DNA from: Clostridia bacterium
Lineage (GTDB): Bacteria; Bacillota; Clostridia; Saccharofermentanales; Saccharofermentanaceae
Assembly: GCA_024403775.1 (NCBI GenBank)
Contig: JAKSRE010000003.1
Location: forward strand, 62,001-126,000
Reading direction: 5' to 3'
Length of the DNA: 64,000 bases
Positions 1-7,545 of this stretch are shown here, one piece after another. The position numbers and the translations under genes were made by a program. The notes under the pieces are model-generated. The model had not been told where the DNA came from. It searched no databases and saw only the letters and a list, made by a program, of their open reading frames with translations. Every line of letters starts with the position of its first letter. The first letter of the stretch is position 1.

Positions 1-747
1 AATCCTGGTTTAAGAGTCGTTAAGCGTCTTTTACCAGAGATTAAAAGGAATTACAATGTAGATGTTATCATTTTAAATGGTGAGAATTCCTGCTATGGTC
101 TGGGAATATCAAGTCGAATTGCTGATGAACTCTTAGCTATTGGTGTCGATGTTATTACTCTTGGAAACCATAGTTTTTCTAATAAAGATTTTCAGCGCTC
201 ATGTGTTAAATATGATCAGGTTATACGTCCAGCTAATATCGAATGCTGGCCTGGAAATGATTATTATGTGGTTGAGAAGAATGGCTTTAAACTCGGTGTT
301 ATTAACCTTTTAGGTCAGGTTGATATTTCTCCTGCTGGAGATAATCCTTTCAAAAAGGCAGATGAACTTGTTCATAAGCTTAAGTCTGAGCATAAAGTTA
401 ATGGTATTTTCCTTGATATGCACTGTGAGGCTACTAGTGAGAAGCAGGCAATAGGTTTTTATCTTGATGGTAAAGTATCTGCTGTATGTGGTACTCACAC
501 TCACGTCCAGACAGCTGATGACAGAATTTTGCCTAATGGTACAGCTTTTATTACAGATGTTGGAATGTGTGGTGTAGCTGATTCTATTATAGGAATGGAT
601 ATTGATACCTCTTTAAGAAGATTTGTAAGTAAACTTCCAGCAAAATTTGAACCAGCTGAAGGTGAGGCATTTCTTAATGCCGTTCTGATTGATATCAACG
701 ATAACGGTCTTTGTTCATCTATAAGGAGATTATTTGAGTATGAGTAA
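1..747 (+). CDS. ymdB: YmdB-family metallophosphoesterase (TIGR00282), 5' end missing
   Basis: The reading frame is open from base 1, so the gene begins left of the window. The visible 248 residues match the YmdB family of metal-dependent phosphoesterases (2',3'-cyclic-nucleotide phosphodiesterase activity is known for the Bacillus member). Visible metal-site motifs are NGEN near residue 30, GNHSF near 55 and GTHTH near 165, followed by ITDVGM. By comparison with the family only about 12 N-terminal residues are missing; they include the first metal-binding Asp of the GDIVG motif. The stop overlaps the start of lspA, so the gene is the upstream member of the 1-7545 operon. Family assignment is firm; the physiological role here is inferred. 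Confidence 0.9.
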   Translation, partial: NPGLRVVKRLLPEIKRNYNVDVIILNGENSCYGLGISSRIADELLAIGVDVITLGNHSFSNKDFQRSCVKYDQVIRPANIECWPGNDYYVVEKNGFKLGVINLLGQVDISPAGDNPFKKADELVHKLKSEHKVNGIFLDMHCEATSEKQAIGFYLDGKVSAVCGTHTHVQTADDRILPNGTAFITDVGMCGVADSIIGMDIDTSLRRFVSKLPAKFEPAEGEAFLNAVLIDINDNGLCSSIRRLFEYE

Positions 748-1315
748 TGGAAAGAACTATAAATATTCTATATGGGGTTGGACCTTTTTATCGTTATTTT
801 TAGTTTTTCTTGATCAGATAACTAAATTGCTTGTTGTTAAAAATCTCGATTTGGCTGAATATAAATGGGTGATTAACGGCTTTTTTTCAATATTTTATGT
901 TCGTAATACTGGTGTTGCATTTAGTATGTTTGAAAAATTGAGTAACGGTCCGTATGTTTTAGCAGTTGTTGCAGTTTTATTAGCATGTGCTGTGTTTTAT
1001 GTTTTATTTAAGATTTCAAAAAAGGGATATTTAATTGAGTGTTTTTGCTTGTCACTTATTTTGGGCGGAGCACTTGGTAATATTATTGACAGAATAAGAC
1101 TTAAGTATGTTGTTGACTTTCTGAGATTTGATTTTGGTCCAAGATATACATTCCCAATTTTTAATTTTGCAGATATCTGTGCAGTTGTTGGATGTTTTCT
1201 TTTCATTTTCCTCTGCATTGTTAAGAGTAAGGAAATTGATGAGATTTGGGATATGTTTACTTTAAAGAAGACAGTAGCACCAGTTGAGAAACAGGAGAAG
1301 AATGATGAGAATTGA
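740..1315 (+). CDS. lspA: Signal peptidase II (prolipoprotein signal peptidase)
   Basis: A polytopic membrane aspartyl protease that removes the signal peptide of lipoproteins after diacylglyceryl transfer. Four hydrophobic segments are visible (about residues 10-28, 70-90, 97-115 and 145-163). The two catalytic Asp residues sit in GNIIDR (D117) and NFADI (D145), and RNTGVAF is the usual conserved loop. Length of 191 residues is normal. I chose ATG 740, with AAGGAG ending 11 bases upstream; a TTG at 734 is closer to that site and is a possible alternative start. It overlaps ymdB upstream and rluD downstream, which indicates translational coupling. A likely client, the lipoprotein at 27859-30114, is in the same window. 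Confidence 0.95.
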   Translation: MSNGKNYKYSIWGWTFLSLFLVFLDQITKLLVVKNLDLAEYKWVINGFFSIFYVRNTGVAFSMFEKLSNGPYVLAVVAVLLACAVFYVLFKISKKGYLIECFCLSLILGGALGNIIDRIRLKYVVDFLRFDFGPRYTFPIFNFADICAVVGCFLFIFLCIVKSKEIDEIWDMFTLKKTVAPVEKQEKNDEN

Positions 1316-2204
1316 AGTTGAAGCAGCAGAAGGCAGATTAGATAGTTACGTTGCTAAGCGTATAACTGACTATTCAAGATCTTATTTGTCACAACTTATA
1401 AGTGACGGTCTTATAACTGTTAACGGTAACAAAAGTAAGGTGTCCTATAAGCCAGTAAAGGGTGACGTTATCGATATAACAATTCCTGAGCCTGTTAATA
1501 CAGATGCTCTTCCAGAAGAAATACCTCTTAACATTGTCTATGAGGACGAGGACTTAATTATTATAAATAAGCCTCAGGGCATGGTTGTTCATCCTGCATG
1601 TGGTCATCATGAAGGTACTCTTGTTAATGCTCTTCTATCTCATTGTGGTGATGATTTGTCAGATATAAATGGTGTAATTAGACCTGGAATTGTTCATCGA
1701 ATTGATAAAGATACTTCAGGACTTATGGTTGCTTGCAAAAATAATGAGACTCATTTAAAGCTTGCTGAGATGCTTTCTAAGCACGAGATTAAAAGACAAT
1801 ATAGAACTGTAGTTTACGGAGTTGTTGGACCAGAAAAAGGTACTATTAATGCACCAATTGGTCGTTCATCATCTGACAGACGTAAAATGGTAGTTACAGA
1901 AGACGGAAAACCTTCAATTACTCATTTCGAGGTTGTAAAAAGATATTCTAAAGCAACTGATCTTAAAATTGATCTTGAGACTGGCAGAACACATCAGATT
2001 AGAGCTCATATGACTTATATTGGACATCCAGTTGTTGGAGATCCGCTCTATGCGTCTAAGAAAGCCAAGTATGGCATGATAGGTCAGGTTCTTCATAGCC
2101 AGACAATAAGTTTTATACATCCTCGTACTGGAAAAGAGATATATTTTACTTCAGAACTTCCTGAGTATTATACAAAACTTCTTAGTACTCTTGATGAATT
2201 ATAA
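1305..2204 (+). CDS. rluD: RluD-type 23S rRNA pseudouridine synthase
   Basis: RNA pseudouridine synthase of the RluA/RluD family, expected to modify uridines in 23S rRNA. An N-terminal S4 RNA-binding domain (about residues 8-60) is followed by the catalytic domain with the signature HRIDKDTSGL; the Asp of HRID (D134 from this start) is the catalytic nucleophile. Other family blocks are INKPQGMVVHP and GRTHQIRAHM. Adjacent ATGs at 1302 and 1305 follow AGGAG at 1293-1297; the second has the better spacing. The gene overlaps the end of lspA by 11 bases. The lspA-rluD pair is common in Firmicutes. Exact target uridines cannot be deduced from sequence. Confidence 0.93.
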   Translation: MRIEVEAAEGRLDSYVAKRITDYSRSYLSQLISDGLITVNGNKSKVSYKPVKGDVIDITIPEPVNTDALPEEIPLNIVYEDEDLIIINKPQGMVVHPACGHHEGTLVNALLSHCGDDLSDINGVIRPGIVHRIDKDTSGLMVACKNNETHLKLAEMLSKHEIKRQYRTVVYGVVGPEKGTINAPIGRSSSDRRKMVVTEDGKPSITHFEVVKRYSKATDLKIDLETGRTHQIRAHMTYIGHPVVGDPLYASKKAKYGMIGQVLHSQTISFIHPRTGKEIYFTSELPEYYTKLLSTLDEL

Positions 2205-2230
2205 TTTGTGTTTTTGCAGGAAAGGGATAT

Positions 2231-3190
2231 ATGTTAACTGAAAGAATCGAAAATGCTTATTCTTATAACACAGCAATGAAATACTTGATTGACAAGATTT
2301 CATCCGTTTTTGATGTAAATTGTGAATACGAAGGCTCAGATCTTCTAATTAATGGAGAAGATAATTACAAACTTCAAAAAGCATTTAATGTTTTTCAGGC
2401 TATAAAGAAACTTTCTACTGATGAGAGCGTTGATGAATCAGGTATTGATTATATTGTTGGATTGTCTTTGTCTGGTGAATTAGATGAATTTATAAAAAAT
2501 CGAGATGAAGTAGTATTTAATACTTTTGCTGGAAGACCAATTAAAGCAAAAACTTTGGGTCAGAGATTCTATCTTGATTCTCTTCGTAAGTCAGATTTAA
2601 CGATTTGTGCAGGACCTGCTGGAAGCGGCAAGACTTTCCTTGCTGTTGTAATGGCTGTAAAAGCTTTTAAGAACAGGGAAGTATCAAAGATTATTATTAC
2701 CAGACCAGCAATAGAAGCTGGTGAGAAATTGGGATTTTTACCAGGTGACATGAAGGAAAAAGTTGATCCTTATATGAGACCTGTTTTTGATGCTCTTAAT
2801 ATATGCCTCGGTCCTGAGATGTTTGAGAAATATTATGAGAAAGAATTAATAGAAGTATCTCCACTTGCATTTATGCGTGGTCGTAATCTTGATGATGCAT
2901 TTGTAATTCTTGATGAAGCTCAGAATACAACTAGTGAGCAGATGAAGATGTTTCTTACAAGAATTGGAATAAATTGCAGAGTTTGTGTATGTGGTGATTT
3001 TACACAGGTTGATTTGCCTAAAAATATTAAGTCTGGACTTATTGATTCAATTGAAGTTTTGTCTACTATTGATGAGATTGATATAATTAGATTACAAAAC
3101 AGAGATATTGTTCGTAATTCCTTAGTTCAGAAAATTGTTAAGGCATATAGTGATAGAGAGGGCGTAAATTATGAAAGTATTTTCGAATAA
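2231..3190 (+). CDS. phoH: PhoH-family ATPase
   Basis: Cytoplasmic P-loop ATPase of the PhoH family, often linked to RNA metabolism because it neighbours ybeY and era in many genomes. Walker A is GPAGSGKT (residues 128-135) and Walker B is VILDEAQN (about 225-232). The N-terminal 100 residues form the family's KH-like region. Length of 319 is typical. The ATG follows AGGAAAG (2219-2225). The last 20 bases overlap the start of pgpH. The biochemical role of PhoH in Firmicutes is not settled; the neighbours support a role in ribosome or RNA maturation. Confidence 0.93.
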   Translation: MLTERIENAYSYNTAMKYLIDKISSVFDVNCEYEGSDLLINGEDNYKLQKAFNVFQAIKKLSTDESVDESGIDYIVGLSLSGELDEFIKNRDEVVFNTFAGRPIKAKTLGQRFYLDSLRKSDLTICAGPAGSGKTFLAVVMAVKAFKNREVSKIIITRPAIEAGEKLGFLPGDMKEKVDPYMRPVFDALNICLGPEMFEKYYEKELIEVSPLAFMRGRNLDDAFVILDEAQNTTSEQMKMFLTRIGINCRVCVCGDFTQVDLPKNIKSGLIDSIEVLSTIDEIDIIRLQNRDIVRNSLVQKIVKAYSDREGVNYESIFE

Positions 3191-5231
3191 ATCTTTACAA
3201 AAAGCTATTGTCCTGTTTTTTGTTTCAATTATAACCATTGGATTGGTTTTTTATGGTTATTTACCAGTTAAATATGATTTAAATGTTGGTTCTGTTTGCG
3301 AAAATGATATTTATGCACCTCGTAAATTTGTAGATTCATATCAGACAGAATATGAAGCAGTTCTTGCAAAAACTTCTGTAAATCCTGTTTTTGACAGAGA
3401 TGACGATATCTCCAAGAAGAACATTAATAATGTAAGTGACTTCTTTGTGCTTATTCGTCAGATTAGATCTAAATTAATTGATTCTTTTGGTGTTCCTGTA
3501 AAAGACAGAACTCCATTTATTGAAGAACTTATAGATGCAGAGTTTACTAAGTTTGGTGTTACGCTTACAGAAGAAGAGGCTACAACATATTTGGGAATGT
3601 CTGAATCTGTATTTTCCTATATTGAAGATAAGGCTATTTCTCTTACTGAGATAATTATGGTTGATTCAGTTAATATTGATGGCCTTGAATCTACTGTAGC
3701 AAGAACCATCGAATCTTCAAATATTCAGTCTTCTTCATATGCTTTTTATTCTGATCTTCTTGATACTACTTTGTGTAAGATATTAACTCCAAATGCGGTG
3801 TTTAAAGCAGATGCAACACAGGAAGCGGCTCAGAATGCTTATAACAATGTAAAGAACAATCCTATAACTGTTGATAGAGGTACAAGAATTGTTGCTGCGG
3901 GTGATATTATCACTGAGCATATTTATCAGAATCTCGTTGATCTTGAATTAATCAGAGCTGATGAACTGGATTTCCTGTTTTTGGCCAGAATCTCGGTTTA
4001 TTGTATAGCGCTTTTGGTAGTTGCCTTTTTCTTCATCAGAAGAAACCTTACTATTAAGAATATTGATTTAAAGCTAACACTTATTATTTCTGTTACTTTC
4101 TTGATTCCTATTGCTGTTGCAATTTATCTTAAGAGTTTTTCAAGTATTGCAACAATCATTTTGTTTTTTACAGCTATAGCTGCAACATATCTTGGAACTC
4201 AAAATGGTATCATTATATCTATGCTCACATTACTTATAATGTGGCCAATTTATGATTTTGATATCGAATATATCTTTATCTATGCAATTGGAATTCTTGT
4301 ATGTTCAATACTTGCTGGTGCAAAGTCTGATAATAATTACAGTGCTGCATTGATTCTTGTAACTACATTATCTGTTGTTGGTTCTTCAGTAATTTTTAAT
4401 TTCATATATAGTTCAACGCAGAATGAATTTGTACAGGATATTATCTTTGCCTCACTCTCATCTTTGGTTTCAGTAGTATTTGCTATAGGATTTATGCCAG
4501 TATACGAACTTCTTACAGATGTTGTATCACCTATGAAGCTTATTTCTCTTTCTCAAACTGGTAATCCTATCTTAAAGAAAATGTTTGTTGAATGTCCTGG
4601 TACTTCGCAGCATTCTGTTATGGTATCCAACCTTGCTGAGACTGCCGCTGAAGCTATTGGTGCCAATGCTTTGTTATGTAAAGTTGCTTCTTATTACCAT
4701 GATATAGGAAAGCTTTATGATCCTTTGTATTTTACTGAGAATCAGGGTGACTATAATCCACATAACAGTCTTGATTGTATGGATAGCGTACAGATTATTA
4801 CTAATCATGTTACATATGGTGTAAAGCTTGCAGAGAAGAATAAACTTCCTCAAGTTATTATCGATATAATAAGAGAGCATCATGGTAATACTTATCCAAA
4901 GTATTTTTATATCAAGGCTTGTAATCAGGCAAAAGAGCAGGGACTTCCAGAACCTCTACTTGATGATTTTAGATATTCAGGTAACCCTCCGACTTCAAAA
5001 GAATCTGCAATTATTATGTTAGCTGATACTTGTGAAGCTGCTATTAAGTCTGCCCATATCAATAATACAACAGACGCTGAGGCTTTTATTAGAAAGCTTG
5101 TTAAAGAGAAAATTGCTGAAGATCAGATGAAAGATTCAGGCTTGTCATTTAATGACATTGAGAAGATTATTATGTCTTTTGTTCAGGTTTACACAGGATT
5201 ATTCCATGAAAGGATTAAATACCCAGAATGA
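3171..5231 (+). CDS. pgpH: PgpH-type 7TM HD-domain c-di-AMP phosphodiesterase
   Basis: Membrane receptor-type phosphodiesterase of the 7TMR-HDED/HD family (YqfF/PgpH), known to hydrolyse the second messenger c-di-AMP. A first membrane helix (about residues 10-30) is followed by an extracellular 7TMR-HDED domain (about 45-260), seven membrane segments (about 265-460) and a cytoplasmic HD hydrolase domain (about 480-680). HD-domain metal ligands are visible in QHSVMV, YYHDIGK, REHHGN and LADTC. Length of 686 residues is normal. The start lies inside the end of phoH. No diadenylate cyclase gene is present in the window, so the turnover circuit is only half seen. Confidence 0.92.
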   Translation: MKVFSNKSLQKAIVLFFVSIITIGLVFYGYLPVKYDLNVGSVCENDIYAPRKFVDSYQTEYEAVLAKTSVNPVFDRDDDISKKNINNVSDFFVLIRQIRSKLIDSFGVPVKDRTPFIEELIDAEFTKFGVTLTEEEATTYLGMSESVFSYIEDKAISLTEIIMVDSVNIDGLESTVARTIESSNIQSSSYAFYSDLLDTTLCKILTPNAVFKADATQEAAQNAYNNVKNNPITVDRGTRIVAAGDIITEHIYQNLVDLELIRADELDFLFLARISVYCIALLVVAFFFIRRNLTIKNIDLKLTLIISVTFLIPIAVAIYLKSFSSIATIILFFTAIAATYLGTQNGIIISMLTLLIMWPIYDFDIEYIFIYAIGILVCSILAGAKSDNNYSAALILVTTLSVVGSSVIFNFIYSSTQNEFVQDIIFASLSSLVSVVFAIGFMPVYELLTDVVSPMKLISLSQTGNPILKKMFVECPGTSQHSVMVSNLAETAAEAIGANALLCKVASYYHDIGKLYDPLYFTENQGDYNPHNSLDCMDSVQIITNHVTYGVKLAEKNKLPQVIIDIIREHHGNTYPKYFYIKACNQAKEQGLPEPLLDDFRYSGNPPTSKESAIIMLADTCEAAIKSAHINNTTDAEAFIRKLVKEKIAEDQMKDSGLSFNDIEKIIMSFVQVYTGLFHERIKYPE

Positions 5232-6781
5232 TTATAAATATTAATGATGAATTAGAATTATTAACTAGTGACGAGATTAATGAATTACAAGATAGACTTA
5301 ATGCTTTATGTACAAAAGCTGAAAGTATGGAGTTTACTCACTCATTACCTTTAAAGGTTCTTAGTGAGTGTTTTACCGAACTTTCTTTTGTCACATCTGA
5401 AGAGATTAAAGCTCTAAATAAAGATAATCGTGATATTGATAAGGAAACCGATGTATTATCATTTCCTTTGATTGATATGACCAATGGCAAACTTAATTGT
5501 TCAATTGATAGTCTTGATTATGAATATAATAAGGAAGGAAAGCCTTCTTTAAATCTTGGTGACATTATTATTTGTCCATCTGTAGCAAAAATTCAGGCTG
5601 ATAATCTTAATCATTCATTAGTTAGAGAAATTGTATTTTTATCATGTCATTCAATTCTTCATTTATTTGGCTTTGATCATGTTGATAGTATTGAGGATGA
5701 GAAACTTATGATTAACCTTCAAAAGATAATCATGAGCGATTTATATCCAGAAGAGTTTGTTGACGAGGATTTTGAATTGGATAATCATAAAGATGAAAGT
5801 TTAAATGACAGTATTCTTAATAATGACATTATTTATCCTGCTGGTACTGAATGTGACCATATTGGATATGTTGCAGTATTGGGAAGACCAAATGTTGGAA
5901 AGTCAACTCTGATTAATTATCTCTGCGGAATGAAACTCGCTATAGTTTCTCATAAGCCTCAGACAACACGTAACAATATCAGATTTATCTATAACGATGA
6001 TGAGTCACAGATTATATTTGTTGATACTCCTGGTGTTCATAAACCAAAGTCCAAGTTATCTGAGATTATGGTTGAGAATTCTTTTAGTTCTGCAAAGAAT
6101 GCAGATGTAGTACTCTTAATTGCAGATGGTAGATTTACTTCTCCAGCATCAATTGAGAAAGAATTAATTAAATTATGTGAGCAGAACAATAAAAAGGTAG
6201 TTCTTGCCATTAATAAGAGTGATGATATTGTTAAAGAGACATTACTTCCAACAATATCAAATTATAGTGGTCTTTATAACTTTGAAGATATTATTCCTAT
6301 TAGTGCAAAAGATGGTGATAATGTGGATGTTCTCATAAGTAAACTCAAGTCTCTTCTCGGACCTGGCCCAAGACTTTTTGACAGTGAGTCAATGACTGAC
6401 CAGACTGAACGTGAGATTGCCTGCGAACTAATAAGAGAGCAGTTACTTCACTATATTAATCAGGAGATTCCACACGGTACTGCTGTCGAGATTACTGAAT
6501 TCAAAGAGAAATATAATGAGAATTCAAAAGATGAGTATGACAGAGAAATGGTTGTCATCAGTGCATCTATTATTTGTGAGCGTAAATCTCATAAAGGAAT
6601 TATTCTTGGCAAGAACGGAGATATGATTAAAAGAATAGGAACAAAGTCCAGAGTGGCAATTGAGAGACTTTGTGGATGCAAGGTTTATCTTGATTTATTT
6701 GTAAAAGTTCGAGAAGACTGGAAGAACGATGATACATTCCTTAAGTCCTTTGGTTATGTTTCTGAGGAAAATAGCAAGTAA
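5228..6781 (+). CDS. Fused YbeY endoribonuclease and Era GTPase
   Basis: One 517-residue reading frame joins two ribosome-maturation proteins that are normally separate. Residues 1-170 are YbeY, a zinc-dependent rRNA-processing nuclease, with the metal triad in HSILHLFGFDH (H141, H145, H151). Residues 171-210 form an acidic linker. Residues 211-517 are a complete Era GTPase: G1 GRPNVGKS (219-226), the switch-region PQTTRN, G3 DTPG (266-269), G4 NKSD (about 329-332), and a C-terminal KH domain with GIILGKNGDMIKRIG. No stop, frameshift or start site separates the halves. The genes often found between them (dgkA, cdd) are absent. The ATG overlaps the pgpH stop by four bases. Both activities look intact. 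Confidence 0.93.
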   Translation: MIININDELELLTSDEINELQDRLNALCTKAESMEFTHSLPLKVLSECFTELSFVTSEEIKALNKDNRDIDKETDVLSFPLIDMTNGKLNCSIDSLDYEYNKEGKPSLNLGDIIICPSVAKIQADNLNHSLVREIVFLSCHSILHLFGFDHVDSIEDEKLMINLQKIIMSDLYPEEFVDEDFELDNHKDESLNDSILNNDIIYPAGTECDHIGYVAVLGRPNVGKSTLINYLCGMKLAIVSHKPQTTRNNIRFIYNDDESQIIFVDTPGVHKPKSKLSEIMVENSFSSAKNADVVLLIADGRFTSPASIEKELIKLCEQNNKKVVLAINKSDDIVKETLLPTISNYSGLYNFEDIIPISAKDGDNVDVLISKLKSLLGPGPRLFDSESMTDQTEREIACELIREQLLHYINQEIPHGTAVEITEFKEKYNENSKDEYDREMVVISASIICERKSHKGIILGKNGDMIKRIGTKSRVAIERLCGCKVYLDLFVKVREDWKNDDTFLKSFGYVSEENSK

Positions 6782-7545
6782 TGAGTGGCGATTCACTAAG
6801 TTTTAAAGGCATCGTTATAAGTAGTTCCGAATATAAGGATATAGACAGATTATTGTCTGTTTTAACCAGAGATTTGGGATTAATCACTATTATGGCCAAA
6901 GGCATCGCCAAAATGAATTCAAGACATGCTTTTCTCAGCATGTCGTTCGTATTTTGTGATTTTACTGTAACTAAATCTGGTGCTTTTTATTACCTTAAGG
7001 AGGCATCAATCATCGAGAATAACATGGGTCTTTCTTCAAGCCTTGAAGGAATGACCGTTGCATATCATATGTCTGAACTTATCAGATTTTCTTCCTTTGA
7101 TAATATGCCAACAGAAGATTTGTATGAGCTCACTAATTATGCTTTTTATCATCTTAGCCATAAACCTGAAGACTATAAAGTAATATATGCAGCATTTAAC
7201 TGGCGACTTCTTTATCTTCTAGGATTTAATAAAGTATATGACTATTGTGACAGATGTGGGGAGGAGTTTAATACTAACTCATTTTTATATGTTGATATTG
7301 ATAATAGTCATATTGTTTGTCAGAACTGCTGTTCTTCATATGAGAAAGATCGCCTTTATGAACTCCCTTTGGTTGCAGTTAATGCACTTAATTACTTTAT
7401 TGAAAGTGATATCAGAAAACTGTTTAATGCAAGTGTTGAAGATTCTCTGTTAAAACTTCTTATGAGTTTTACAACTATTTATGCTGCTGTAGCTCTCGAA
7501 AGGCAGATTACCACACTAGACAGCCTTTCTAATCTTGAACCTTAG
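6781..7545 (+). CDS. recO: DNA repair protein RecO
   Basis: Recombination mediator that works with RecF and RecR to load RecA on SSB-coated single strands. The N-terminal OB fold (residues 1-80, FKGIVISSSEYKD) is followed by a helical domain with a zinc-binding cluster CDRC-x16-CQNC (about residues 157-180). Length of 254 is normal. It overlaps the ybeY-era stop by one base, so it is translationally coupled. RecO downstream of era is the classic Firmicute arrangement. The stop overlaps the convergent helicase gene by three bases, with no terminator between them. Confidence 0.93.
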   Translation: MSGDSLSFKGIVISSSEYKDIDRLLSVLTRDLGLITIMAKGIAKMNSRHAFLSMSFVFCDFTVTKSGAFYYLKEASIIENNMGLSSSLEGMTVAYHMSELIRFSSFDNMPTEDLYELTNYAFYHLSHKPEDYKVIYAAFNWRLLYLLGFNKVYDYCDRCGEEFNTNSFLYVDIDNSHIVCQNCCSSYEKDRLYELPLVAVNALNYFIESDIRKLFNASVEDSLLKLLMSFTTIYAAVALERQITTLDSLSNLEP

